Assembly (NCBI RefSeq): GCF_028389875.1
Contig: NC_084663.1
Coordinates: forward strand, 215,102,876-215,166,875
Direction: 5' to 3'
Source of the DNA: Rhea pennata
Taxonomy: Eukaryota; Chordata; Aves; Rheiformes; Rheidae
DNA: 64,000 nt
Part shown: positions 1 to 11,094 of the stretch, in pieces
How positions within the stretch are numbered: position 1 is the stretch's first letter
Layout: the number at the start of each line of letters is the position of its first letter
Program-made: the position numbers and the translations under genes
Notes under the pieces: model-generated
What the model was told of the DNA's origin: nothing
What the model saw: only the letters and a program-made list of their open reading frames with translations
Database searches by the model: none

Positions 1-992
1 TAGCTTAGTCTTTCTGGTGTTTTTGGCTCTTTGCTGGGGCTTGACTTATGCTACGTGCTAGCTAAGGAGAGCTGGGAGTGCAGATGGTGAGTTACCACCT
101 CTTGGCAAGGGGGTCTCCCTTTGACGTGATGGTGGGGCTGTGCTTGAAGCTGCAGAGCAAGCTCTGCCTCTGATTCCCGTGTGTCATAACCCTGTTCTAG
201 ACCAAGCGCTCACCGTCTTGCTGGTGAACTGGTTTCTGGCTGCCATGCCCCGGCCAGGCTGTGGTTTGGCTGCTCAGGAGGAGAGGCTGGACTCTTTTTT
301 CAGCATCACTAGCATGACGTGCTCTGCCTGCCTCCTCCATGGAGCCTGAGCTGTGCCATGGGAGCAGGAGCTGCTGTGGCTCTGCTGAGTGCCAGAATCG
401 CCAGTCCTCCAGTGCAGGATGCACGGGGGAGAAGGAAATGTGGTCTCTGCCTCCCGTCCTTGCATTCAGTGGAACTGCTGGGGATCAAGCGATGCCATCT
501 TCCTCCTCCCCAGTGCACTTACCTGCCTGACTGCTGGGGGTCCTCGTGCATCAGAGGCACAGGGGCTGGTGGGAGGATTGGCTGAGCCCATGGCTGACAC
601 CATGTGTCAGTGCAGCGTGGCTGATGCTGACACACGTTCCCGAGGAGAGGAGCAGGCTCTGAAGTCTCGGATTCATGGTGCTATGCTGAGAGAGCACAGG
701 ACTCTGCTTGTCAGTGTGGCTGCATAGCTCCCAGGAGAGGAGTTTCCAGCCCGGATTGTGTCCACAGCAAGGATGGGACAGAGCGGCCGAGCCCAGCATT
801 TGCTCAGGAGGGATGTGGGGAAGGTGGGACAATGTCTTGTGGGTCCAAGTGTCCCTGCAGATCCTCAGAGGTCATCTCTAGGGATCCCAGGCCACCCTGG
901 GCTGTTGTCCCTGTTGAGCTGAAACTCTTCAGCCACCAGTGGGACTGAATGGCAGCTGCTCAGAGCAAACAGTAAATTATTTTGTCTTGCAG
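1..992 (+). other. Upstream XRRA1 intron sequence, no exon seen
   Basis: I searched this stretch for an acceptor followed by a leucine-rich-repeat reading frame and found none; frames after the pyrimidine-rich acceptor-like site near 290-302 close quickly. It is best read as intron. The remaining XRRA1 exons would lie to the left of the window. Confidence 0.6.
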
Positions 993-1086
993 ATTGAAGA
1001 GGAGATGGATCTCTTACCTGTGGCTTTTTTCCCATGCCTGAAGGAGCTGACGTTCCACAGCAACCCTCTTACCACCACCCGGAGCG
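993..1086 (+). CDS. XRRA1: XRRA1 exon with last LRR-like segment
   Basis: The acceptor is tgtcttgcag and the donor is gcg|gtaggg; the exon starts in phase 0 and ends after one base of a codon. It encodes IEEEMDLLPVAFFPCLKEL followed by TFHSNPLTTTRS. The pattern L..L.F..NPL is the asparagine-ladder signature of a leucine-rich repeat. It is the first XRRA1 exon I can support in this window. Confidence 0.85.
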
Positions 1087-4000
1087 GTAGGGTATGAGCC
1101 TGGCTCCGTGCGACACTCCTGCTCTGTCCCTGGGCTTCCTTTGCCCTTAGCATTTGGATGGTCTTGCCACACTGGCTCAGGCCCGTGCCCCCAGGAAGAT
1201 TGGGTGCTATAAATCATCACTGCTCTCTAAAGAGCATGCAGACGAGTACTGCTCTTGCAAGACGAGTACTGCTCTTGCAAATGCTGTTAATGCCCTGCTG
1301 CTGCTGCTGTTCCCATCAAAGCCTGTCGCAGTCCATCCATGCCTCCGGTGATGCAGGCTCAGGCTGAATTTTGCTCCCTGAATGATGTTCACCCTATAAA
1401 GGGCTGACCTGAATCTGGCCCAGCTCCTGTTGGTGGTGAGCACTGCTGTGGTGTGCAGGAGGAAACTGCTGGTTTCCTCCTGCAGCCCACAAACAGCCCC
1501 TTCCTGAGCAAGGGGACAAATCCCAAATGTGACCATGGCCTTTGGGAGGCAGCAGGTGAAAATAGCTAGGGCTGCTAGCAAAGAATTATGGTTGTGCTAC
1601 TCCCTACACAGGCTACGTATAGACTAATAACTAAAACAGGCTAAGGCTTCTTCTCTGGCCTCTGGCAAGTAGCCCAGTCTGGTTTGTGTCCCTAGGGCTA
1701 AGGTCTCATCCCACCTAAACAGGGTGGCTTCTTCTGCCCTGCTTGCTAGGAACAATGCTGTTCCCTGAACTGGGCCTGGGGTTAGCTGGCACAGGCCAAA
1801 CCACAGCAGAGAGCATGTGGACAGTGCAGGAAGGGGTCTGGATGGCTGTCGGTGAGCGTACAGCCCTGCCCTGGCTCTGGCTAGTTCCCAGTGTAAGCAG
1901 AACTGTGGCAAGCAGCCTGGTTACCAGTCTGGGCTCTTCTTGGCACAGTGACTGCTTTGGTCTTGGGCTGCCCAAGGCCCTACTCCTGCCCAGGGGTAGT
2001 TGCTGCTGGCAGATGTGGGCCTTCTCAAATTTTAGAGGTGCTCAGGTCTCTTTCCAGGGCAAAAGGAGAGGCCCTTAGAGCTGAGACCCAGTGTTGTTTA
2101 TTGCTCAGCTTCAACTTCAAATGTTCAACTGAAATCCTCTGGAGACGAACCAGACGAGGGCAAAGTGTCGGTCCCTTGTTCCTCAGCTCTGGTGCTTGTC
2201 CATGAGGTGCCTGGGGACGCTTGTCACCACCCTGGGGAGCACGCGTGCTTGCTGTGAGCTGTCTGGGAGCACACTGGGCTGTGCAGCACTTGTGAACCCC
2301 TCCTCTTCCAGGGCAGCCACCTCTGCTGACAAGGCTCCTCCAGGAAAATTTGGGGATTAAACTTGTTCGCCAGAGCGTAGCAATGGAGAGACTGCACCTC
2401 TCCATACCTCTTAAGGCCAGCCGCAAGGTAAGGAAGGATGCACCTCACTTGGGAGAGCAGGGCTTACCCTGGCCAAAGCAGGGGCAAAAATCCCTGGCCA
2501 CACTAGTCAGGGTAGGTTTGGGGAACAAACAAAGAGTTTTCAGGCCCCTAGATCCCAGCGAGGTTGGTAGGATGAGGGGAAGGAAGGGTTGGAGAGGGCT
2601 GGGGGCCTTTGGCCTCTTGCTCCGGATGAGGTCAGGAAGTCCAGACCCTCCAACTTGCCCCCTCTCAGTGCAACCCGAGGCAGGGGCATAATGGTTGCAG
2701 TAGAGGGTCTTTGGACTTGTGGGTCTTCAGCCCGGCACGTTGGCCTCAACTGAGGTGTTCCTATGGGCCTGAAACTGCTGCCAGGGTGTCCCTGGAGCTG
2801 GGGCTGCCATGGCGCTCTGGTAAGGAATAACCTCCAGCCACTGGGTCCTATCCTGTGCTGATACTTGCAGCAGAGCATGAGTGTCACTAGGGGGTGGCAG
2901 GGCTCTGAGGGGACTGGACATGATCTGCCCACAGCCAAGCTGACCGATTTGGTAGTCTCCTCCTTCACGCAGAATGAGTACAGTCCTCCCTTCTGCCCCT
3001 GCCAGGTCTCGTCCCATCTCCCGAAGGTTACGAAGCAGCCCCTGATGCTGGAAGGTCCTGCTGAGACCTTTCTACAGAAACGTGGGAGAGGAGCCGCAGC
3101 TCTGAATCCGTCTGAGCCTCTGCCCCCGATCAGACCATTTAGGGAGTGGAGAGAGGGGCCTTGTGAAGAGCTCGAGGAGGCTGGGAAAGGCCTTCTTCTG
3201 CACAGCTCTGCTTCGGCGGCACGGGTTGAGGAAGCTTGCGTTGACACCAGTGCTGACCCCGCCAGTGACAGCGGCAGGTGGATGCTGAGGGATAAGGAAC
3301 GTGACTCTGGGCCTCATCCTGACAGAGCTGAAGATGCCATTGGATCCTTCTTCATGACGCAGGTATGTGGAGCTGGGCGTTCGACCAGTCTCTGCGGGAG
3401 GCCTGTGAGTGTCCAGAAACGCGCTGTAGGCAGGATCTTCATTCCTGAATGAATGAAAATTGCACATGCTGTGGATTTCAGCAGTTATAACGCTCCTTGG
3501 TTGCAAGGGATTTAGAGATGGAAACAGTAGCAGGAAGCATAAATGTGATGTTTTGAGTGGGTTCAAGAACTGGTGACCAGATTTCCCTGGCTGATGCTTG
3601 GAGTTAGCGTGATTTCCCTGCCAGAAGTTGCCTGGGCAGAGGCACAGCGTGTTGTGGAGGTGATAGAGGCTGGCAGCATGGTCCAGGCCCCGGGACATGA
3701 CCTGTTCGTGCTGGGTGCGTGATGTCAGCCAGTGAAACCAGTGAATCCTGGTCTGTACTGGCTTGGTGGGTAGCCCCAAGCATGGAAGCTCATCAGTCTA
3801 GCATCATCCTTGCAGCCTATGCTGGGAATCTCTCCGTTAGAGGTCCCCAGGGCAGCTGCTGGGCTTGATATCCCTGAAGTAGAGCCCCAAAGCACATCTT
3901 GGGGGTGCGTGCATAAAAGAGACCACGCCAAGGATGCAGAGGGAGCCCAAAGCAGGCGCAGGATCCGCGCAGCATAGCTGGGTCTTGTCTCCCTCTACAA

Positions 4001-7000
4001 TCTGCAGCAAGTTCCTGGCGTGGGTTTTTGGCTTAGTCTGCACCAGGATGGGGACAGTCCCTCTGCGGCCTGTGCCCTGAGTGCAGCTTGGATGAGGTGG
4101 TGGCCGCGCGGCTCAGTGCCGCTGGGAGGCACCTCTGGCCACAACAGAACAGGTGGCAGCCTAACATCGTGGCACTGACGCTGCGTGAGAGCTAAGATGC
4201 CTTGTGAGCCCCGTTGCGTTGACTTTGCACCCAACACGGGCTGCTGGGTGAAAAACAGTCGGTGATAAATACAGCTTCCCCCAGAGGGGATCCAGCAAAC
4301 CTGGCCCCTGCCTCAGCCCCTGGAGGCACTTTGTGACCCTTGATTAGTGAGAGCGTGGTGCTGCGAGGTGTTGGACAGTTCTAGGCCATGTAGAACGAAG
4401 CACTAACTCAAGAGCTGTCGCTGGCATGGCTGATGGCCAGCTTTGGCTGTATGAGGTTTCTATGGGGAGGGTATTTGTCATCAGCTTGACTGGAAGAACT
4501 GTTGTGAATTCCTTGATTTTGCTGCTTTGAGGTGGAGGACATGCCCAGGTCCCCTGTGCAACCTGTGGTAGAAGACAGGCTGGAGAGGAAGAGGAGTGAG
4601 CAGAGGGAAGAAGAAAGCTCCCTGGCTGTTCCAGAGCGATATAGAGGTTATGAGGAGCTGCTTGGTGGAGACACAGACCCAGATTTCATCGAGCCAGTTG
4701 GTAAGTGAGGAAAGGAATGGGCTGTGCTTAGAAATGCCTTGATGGATTGATGAACAGCACGGTCCTCACTGACCTCAAGGCTCCCTTGGTACCTGGTGGG
4801 GTGCTGTCCACCAGCACGCATTCTGCCCCAGGGTCAGCACGTGTGTGTTCAGGTGCTGAGCCCTGTCTCAAATAAGGCTGCACACCAGGGTGCAGGGAGC
4901 CTTGTTGCACACTGCGTGCACGTGTGCGGTCGCAACGCTGTGCCTTGGACCGCGGTGGCTGATCTCTCCCTGGGTGGGGTGACATGGCAAAGCTCGCTGC
5001 AGTCACCGCAGGAAGACGCAGCGAAGAAGGAGCAGAGGCATCTGTTGTCTCATTTGGCTCACAGGGATACAGAAGAACGTCCAGGCACTAAACTACCTCC
5101 TGAAACACCCCCTGGTTTATCGAGACTCCAAGGTGCGACTGGACAGTGTGCAGAAGCCCTATGTGCCTCGGAGAAAGGTGAAGAGCCAAAGCTCTGAGGA
5201 GAGGACGGTCGCTTCTGTGGCGCTGGTATCTGGAAGTGGATCAACCCATGTGTCTGGGGGCTGATCTTAGAATTTGAACATGGGCTTGACTCAAGTTCCC
5301 AGTTCCAGGGCCTCCCTGCTCTCTGCTGCATCTTATTCCAACCCTTCAAGGCCAGAATGCTCCCGGCAGCCCAGGACAGCTGCTGTCATATGGGCACAGT
5401 CCCACCTGCCAGCTGGCTGAGCTGTTAGGGAGTCAGGGTGCTGTGTTTGCAGCTCCACCAGCTGCAGGTCTTCTCCCAGGGCACATGGTGGTGGTGGTGG
5501 TGGCTCCTCACCAGCTCTGCTCCCGACTCCCTCATGGTTTGGTGCGCACAGCCCAAATGGGACCCGAATAGCACTGACAGGGGTGGCTCAGCCCGGTGAG
5601 CCAGCTACCCTGCTGGTTGGGATCTGCTTGTCACCAGCTCACCTGAAGAAAGCTAGCATGGTTGCAAGCGAGGGAGGGAAGAGGCCTTGGAGCAGAGCCA
5701 GAGCACCGGGGGAGGCTGCCCTTAGCTTCCAAGGGCAGCTGAAGCGGGTGTGAAGTGGACTGTAGTAGGATTACAGTGGCTGAATCCTCCGCACTGCTCT
5801 GGGGTTGCTGATCCACTGTTGTTCAGTACAGCTATGATCTTCTCTCAGCAGCTCAAACAGACCCGCTTTGGTCTGACAAAAGCAAATGTCTCACCTGCCA
5901 TCTGCAGAAGCACGGGATTGTACTGGTGGTTCAGGAGAGTGGGCAGGAAGAGGAAGGGGCAGGTTAGCAAACCAGAGGGTGGAGGGATGCGTGTTGCAGC
6001 CCCCTGGTCTTTCTTGCAGTCTGGGAAGATGCCTGGTCCTCCGACCCGAAGGACGAAGGCAGAGGTACTGGAAGGGATCCTGATGGCCATGCGAAACACC
6101 ACCACCATCACTGAAGTCCCCCTAGGTACGTTCCCTGTGTTTCCAGTTTCTCCCATTCATGCCAGTGCAGAAGCAGGGACAGGCACTGGGAACAGCTGCC
6201 CTAGGATGGATCTGAGCAGAAAGGTGCCACCGAGTTGGCTGGGGTGAGGGTGAGAGTTGGGAATTCAGGTTTTCCCCATTGCAGCAGGGTCCTTGACCTG
6301 CCTTGCCCCGAGGAGAGGACAAGGGCTTCAGCCTGCTCAGCGCCCTCATCCCACCACGAAGTCAGCCCCTGCTCCCCCGAGCACTGGCTGCTGGTTAATG
6401 CAGAAGTAAACGCAAAGCAGGGTCTGCTGGGGGTCTCTTTGCTGGCTCTGTAGGGACCCACAGCTGGAGTAACCCCACCCTGAAATAGGTAATAGTCTTA
6501 GAATAAAAGATTGGTTTGGGTTAGCCCTAGAGATGAAGCAAGACTCAGGTCTCCGAGTGGTGGCCGTGCTTATCCCTGTCCCTCCCCAGGGGCAGTACCA
6601 GCCGGGAGGCCCGTGCCTCCTGCTTGGCTCCCTTTGTGCTCTCCAGTGCTGCCCTGCGCTGCCTAGAGGAAGAGTGGGAGGAAGAAAGGCAAGAAATTAA
6701 GCCACTTTCAGCAGGCTACAGTAGCAGCCGCTGTCCTGGGCTGGAATCCAGCCCTGAGGCCACAGAAACATCTCCATCTCTACTGCGGAATTGCTCAAGG
6801 CCATCAGTGCCTTTGGTTTTGGGGCTGCTGTGTTCTGTGCAGGCACCAGAACAGACCTGGATCCTGGCAGAAGCCTCCCCGCACACAGGAGCGAGCCCCC
6901 ACAGCAGGGCACCCCCGAGTAAAGCTGTGTTTGTGTCCCAGGCCCAGGACTTGCAATCCGGCCCTCCAGCTGCCACAGCAGCACCACCGCCGCGCTATCA

Positions 7001-7354
7001 GGATCGGGGCGGTGGGGCTGCTGCTGGAGAGGCAGGAGAGAAAACGAGCTGTTGAAAGGAGCAGCTCCTTAGCGCTGCTCACACCTCTGGCTTTTTCCAG
7101 CGTCTGTTTTGCGAGAGAAGAAGTCCAGCCCCAAAGCGTATCGGGAGGCGCTGAGGCTGCTGAAGGACTTCCAGGAGGTGTACAAGACTCCTCCAGCGGC
7201 CACCGGTGAGGAGCAGGCCAGCTCTTTGGATGAGTTACAGGCAATAAAAGCCCTCCTAATGGAGGTGGCTTCCAAGCAATGGAGCTCCAAACAGTTAGAG
7301 CTGCCAAGGAAGAGAGTGGCCAAGAAGATGCTCAAAGTGAAGTTTGCAGTATAG
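993..7354 (+). CDS. XRRA1: XRRA1, 3' part (last seven coding exons)
   Basis: The exons are 993-1086, 2312-2427, 3006-3362, 4532-4700, 5065-5177, 6020-6125 and 7101-7354. Every junction is GT-AG and the phases agree throughout (1, 0, 0, 1, 0, 1), so one frame runs to the TAG at 7352-7354. Diagnostic peptides, compared from memory with mammalian XRRA1, are FFPCLKELTFHSNPL, the LLTRLLQENLGIKL helix, RGYEELLGGDTDPDFIEPVG, LLKHPLVYRDSK and the basic C-terminus ending KKMLKVKFAV. XRRA1 is a leucine-rich-repeat protein reported in nucleus and cytoplasm and linked to X-ray sensitivity; its biochemical role is not settled. Only the tail of the repeat domain and the low-complexity C-terminal half are present; the start lies to the left of the window. 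It converges on RNF169, as in human. Confidence rests on the multi-exon match plus synteny. Confidence 0.88.
1241..1280. repeat. 20-bp exact tandem duplication
   Basis: Two identical adjacent copies of gacgagtactgctcttgcaa lie within an XRRA1 intron. This looks like a recent slippage event or local duplication. Confidence 0.95.
2312..2427 (+). CDS. XRRA1: XRRA1 exon, post-LRR helix
   Basis: The acceptor is cctcttccag and the donor aag|gtaagg. It completes the split glycine codon and encodes QPPLLTRLLQENLGIKLVRQ and onward to KASRK, which fits the helical cap after the leucine-rich repeats. Confidence 0.87.
3006..3362 (+). CDS. XRRA1: XRRA1 large low-complexity exon
   Basis: The acceptor is cccctgccag and the donor cag|gtatgt; 357 bp, phase 0 at both ends. 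It starts VSSHLPKVTKQPLML and ends AEDAIGSFFMTQ. The ends resemble the mammalian protein as I recall it; the acidic, proline-rich middle looks poorly conserved, as expected for this part of the protein. Confidence 0.83.
4532..4700 (+). CDS. XRRA1: XRRA1 exon with RGYEELLG motif
   Basis: The acceptor is ctgctttgag and the donor ttg|gtaagt. It encodes a charged stretch followed by RYRGYEELLGGDTDPDFIEP, the most recognisable XRRA1 C-terminal block. It ends in phase 1. Confidence 0.86.
5065..5177 (+). CDS. XRRA1: XRRA1 exon, LKHPLVYRDSK block
   Basis: The acceptor is ggctcacag and the donor aaag|gtgaag. It encodes GIQKNVQALNYLLKHPLVYR and then DSKVRLDSVQKPYVPRRK. The phase matches the exons on either side. 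Confidence 0.86.
6020..6125 (+). CDS. XRRA1: XRRA1 penultimate exon
   Basis: The acceptor is tttcttgcag and the donor ctag|gtacgt. It encodes SGKMPGPPTRRTKAEVLEGI and LMAMRNTTTITEVPL, and ends in phase 1. Confidence 0.83.
7101..7354 (+). CDS. XRRA1: XRRA1 terminal coding exon
   Basis: The acceptor is ctttttccag. The frame runs ASVLREKKSSPKAYREALRL to the stop at 7352-7354, followed ten bases later by AATAAA. Most of the exon should form a basic, helical tail. A good internal donor match (ccaccg|gtgagg near 7206) could make a shorter isoform spliced to an exon not seen here, but reading through gives the simplest complete end. Confidence 0.82.
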
Positions 7355-7364
7355 CCAGTAGTTG

Positions 7365-7370
7365 AATAAA
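7365..7370 (+). terminator. XRRA1 polyadenylation signal
   Basis: AATAAA starts 11 bases after the XRRA1 stop codon, giving an extremely short 3' UTR (cleavage expected near 7385). A second AATAAA at 7836-7841 could serve a longer XRRA1 transcript reaching nearly to the RNF169 3' end. Confidence 0.7.
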
Positions 7371-7390
7371 GCACCCCACACCTTTGTTTT

Positions 7391-7935
7391 CCTGGCTGAG
7401 ATTTTTGTTATTTTGTAACTTGTTTGGAGCCAGTTTTTTTCCTCCTGAGGTTTGAATATCCATGCAGTGAAAGGATTCAGCCAGCATCTTCCAGCTTCAG
7501 AGCACCAGTACAGCTGGCTCCCTCTGTGACAGCACACGAACACCATGCTCGCTCACTGCCCTGCCCTGCAGTTACTGTCAAACACGGCGGGCACCAGCTA
7601 TCCCTGGATAAAACTGACCTGTGAGAGAGCGGCCACCGACTGCGGCACCTGGCTGCGGAGCAGAGGTGCCGCGTGGCAGCGATGTGGCTCTGCCCAGGCC
7701 TTATCCCAGGTACTTGGCAACTTCTATCAGGGTTGCCAGTCTGAGAGTTGCCTGAAGAAGCTCTAGGGGAAACGGTGTGCTCGCCCTACCAACGGGAAGG
7801 CGACGGGAGGAAACGGGAATAGCCGCATCCGCTTCAATAAAGGGGAAGAGCTAAGAACTTCCCAACGGCGCGTAATTCTCCTTAAAAAGCAGACAACTGC
7901 AACTCATGTGCAGCAACTTCAGCAAAAAAAACAGG
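7391..7935. other. Convergent intergenic gap XRRA1/RNF169
   Basis: About 550 bp between the two proposed 3' ends. No gene or repeat was seen. It contains the spare plus-strand AATAAA at 7836-7841. Confidence 0.6.
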
Positions 7936-7957
7936 CAGTCGACTGTAAGAACCTGGT

Positions 7958-7963
7958 TTTATT
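7958..7963 (-). terminator. RNF169 distal polyadenylation signal
   Basis: TTTATT on the plus strand reads AATAAA on the minus strand. It is the last such signal before the XRRA1 end and would place RNF169 cleavage near 7940, giving a 3' UTR of about 5.3 kb. Other minus-strand AATAAA candidates at 9252-9257 and 11755-11760 could give shorter forms. Confidence 0.55.
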
Positions 7964-10900
7964 CCGTTTTAACCTCGGCCTTTGTCCTGTGGTTAAAGTC
8001 TTCATTGCTGTTAACATGTACACAGTATTTGTACACAGTTGGTGTATTTCTGTTTTGTGACAATTTTGCACAAGCAGGATTTACTCTGATCCAAGTAACA
8101 GAAGCCACGGTATGACAAGACGCCTGCATGTCATTTTACCCACACATTTTACACATGCAAGTAAACAGTCTTTCAGTAACTTCCATTGCTTTTAAAACAT
8201 TTGGATGAAGCCACAGTGGTTCAGTTGAGACCCAAAATGACCGTAGTCTTTTACCACACTGGTGTTCCCATTGCAAGTTGAAGATAACACTAAAGCACAA
8301 CGATTTAAAGCATATTGGAAAAAGTGTAGCAACATCGATATTTGCTTTAAACAGTTTGACAGTAAACACCAAGAAAACCAGGCATACACAAAACCCCTTG
8401 TAATCAGCTGAAGATTTTTCTGTTTGCATAGTGAATAGCTAATTCTAGATCTGTTTGATGCTTTGCAGTGTTTTAAAGATACGGGGAAGAAAAAGGTTCG
8501 TATCGAATTCATACAACACAGAGAGATCGTTCCAGCTTCTGAGCTATAGTTCAGCTCGGCATCACGCCACGCAGTTTGCACCTAGCTGCGCTCTACAAAA
8601 TACCCCAGAGATCTCGATCAATCACAGTGACACGCTCGACCTTCGCGTCCGCAAGGTGAACGAGAGCCGGGCGCTGGGTTTTCGGCTCGCTCGCGTGCCC
8701 CTCGCAGATCAGCGGGGACCGGGTCTCGTGAAACGCTCCCCCGGGCCCAGGACAAGCTCCCCGTCGCCCTTTCGGTGAGGAACTCCGAGATGGCAAGGCG
8801 ATCTCGGAGAGTCCGGCGCCAGCCCTGCCGGCTGCCCTCGAAGCACTGCTGAAGGCCTGCTTGTAAAATCAGTTACAGTCTTTAAGGCTTCACCTCCCCT
8901 TGCTTTCATCGCTAAAATACAAAGAAGCGCTTGATCAAGCTCTACTTCATGACTACTGCGTACTGCACGTACAATATCATCTGAAGAAAAATACTGACAA
9001 TATAGAACAACACTGTACAATCGTCTTGCATGATCCATTCTTTTGGCACTTTTCCTTCATTTGTTTCCTGGTGTCTGGTCTGACTCCAAAAAATGAACCT
9101 TAGCACATCTTTCCCCGCGGAGGAAGCTCCAGAGAGTCAAAGTTGGTTTTTGGAGTCAGATGGCATCTTTGGCAGATACAGTCATTCTGGTACGAAACAC
9201 AACCCCCAACCCGCTCTGCTCACAAGCAAGTGCAATATCTCTTGAACCTGTTTTATTTTCTTTTCTTTCTCGCAAGAGGGCATGAAGGCGAGAGGCAGCT
9301 TGGCGGTTTTGCGAGGACCCGTACGTGCCTGCACGGTCCGCGGTGCGCAGGGCCGGCATTTAACCCCGGAGAGCACCTGGCCACGGAAAGGAGGAGGATT
9401 GCAAACTAGGTTTTTTTCAAATCTGTGTAAATAAATACTCAATTTTGGTTTAGGGCCTCTGCAGACCTTGCGCTGCATCCACTGTCAGGCCAGAAGTGTT
9501 TTACTTCTCAGGGGACGTTACGTGTGGCAGAGGCAGCGGTGACACCTCACCTTCAACGCGAGCGGCTGGCAACTTCTGCTCGGTTAAGCAAAATTATATA
9601 CAATTTTTTTTGTTGTGCAAGTTTACACAAAATTAATAAAATTAATTTAGAACATTCATTGTAGCTTAAAGTCGCCTCTGGCCTCATACTGACTTGAGCG
9701 GGTTTCAGCCCGGCCGCCGGCAGGCGAGAGCTCGCTCGCTTGGGAAGGCGGCTCCGGCCCCGGCCGGGAAACGGCGGCTGCCTCCGTCCTTCCGACCGGA
9801 CGGAGCAGGTGACGCAGAGAAACCAGCCAGCGGTTCTCCTCGAAGGCTGGAAACCTGCGCGAGAACCTGTGGGCATCCGACCTCCGGAGGGAAGATCCAG
9901 CCGACCCCGATGCGGTTCCTGAACGCTGCTACCGCACGTGGGCCGCGGCGCCTTACCGACGAGGGACGCGCGGTGGAGGACCGCAATTCCGCGTTAAAAA
10001 AAAAAAAACTAACCAAAACCCCCCCCCCCCATCCCCCAAAACCCAACCAGGCCTCCTTAAACACCGCTGCAGGAGACCGTTCGCGACGCAGCCTCGTTTG
10101 CGGGCCGCTGCCAGCGCCGCGGTCCGTGGAGCGGCACAGGGCGAGCGGCGCGCGCCGCGCTGCAGCTCTTTTCCGTTTTTTCTTTTCTTTTTTTTTTTTG
10201 GCTTGAGACAAGTTCCAGCTTAGGCAGTGCCCCCTGCACTTCTGCTGAGACGCACAGTCAAAAAGAGGAAATAATTAACACGCAAAAAACTAAACATTTA
10301 AATATTTAGTCATCTTTCTTCAAAAAAAAAAAAAATTTTAAGACCACACTGGCATGGCATGCTCGACTGCAAAAACTGCTCTGAGAGAGCGAAAAAAGGG
10401 TACATTCAGCCCGTAAACCCCACGTTAAGGCTGGTTTTCCTTCCGTACGGTTGCTTAGCGAGCGCGCAGCAGCCCCAGCCCGGAGGGAGCCCGCACGAGC
10501 CCGCCGAGGGAGACGGACCCTGCTCAGGGGAGTCGGGCTCAGCTGCGGGGACCAACCCCGCCGAGGGGCCAGGCAGAAGGCGACCTCTGAACCGCAGAGT
10601 AACTCTAGAGGCCCGTGGAGAGTGCAAGCTTTAGTTCAAAACTTAGGAAAAACCAAAAAAATTTACCCGGCTGTTTGGGGTAAAAAGCTGTGGGTTTCCA
10701 GCCTGAGCTTTTTCTTTAGCGCTGCTGCCGCCAAGGGCGAACTCAAACCGCTGCTGTTTCTCTCCCCGCCACCTTTCTGGGTCCAATCAAGGCTCTAATT
10801 ACTAATTACTACAAGGCTCTAATTACTCCGCTTCCCTCCCGTTCAGCGCTGGTGCGGACGAGCGCAGGTCGGCTCGGGCCGAGGGCACTGCACCGCCCTC

Positions 10901-11013
10901 GGTCAGCACCTAACGAGGCCGCTGCGCCTAACGAGCGCAGCGCTCCCCCCTCCGCGGCGGCACGGCCAGGCGTCCCCGCGAGCCCCCGCCGGAGGGGTTT
11001 GTGTGTTAAGGAG

Positions 11014-11046
11014 ATATATATATATATATATATATATTTGTGTGTG

Positions 11047-11079
<33 letters not shown>

Positions 11080-11094
11080 GTATACATATATATA
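11014..11094. repeat. (AT)n-(GT)n-(AT)n microsatellite
   Basis: A compound run lies within the RNF169 3' UTR: AT 11014-11037, GT to about 11050, then AT with single interruptions to 11094. In the RNA the UA tract would fold on itself. Confidence 0.95.

Larger units (their letters stand above)
1087..7100 (+). other. XRRA1: XRRA1 introns (between listed exons)
   Basis: The introns are 1087-2311, 2428-3005, 3363-4531, 4701-5064, 5178-6019 and 6126-7100; they are short, as is usual in birds. I saw no RNA gene or transposon in them. Small features are an exact 20-bp tandem duplication at 1241-1280, a (CTG)n run near 1298-1312 and a (GGT)n run near 5485-5503. Open frames in these introns show no family signature and look like chance frames in GC-rich DNA. 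Confidence 0.7.

Noticed and set aside
9694-10211. Opposed frames of about 170 codons in the RNF169 3' UTR
   Set aside because: Both strands are open because of GC content and include homopolymer-encoded runs of K and P; no domain.
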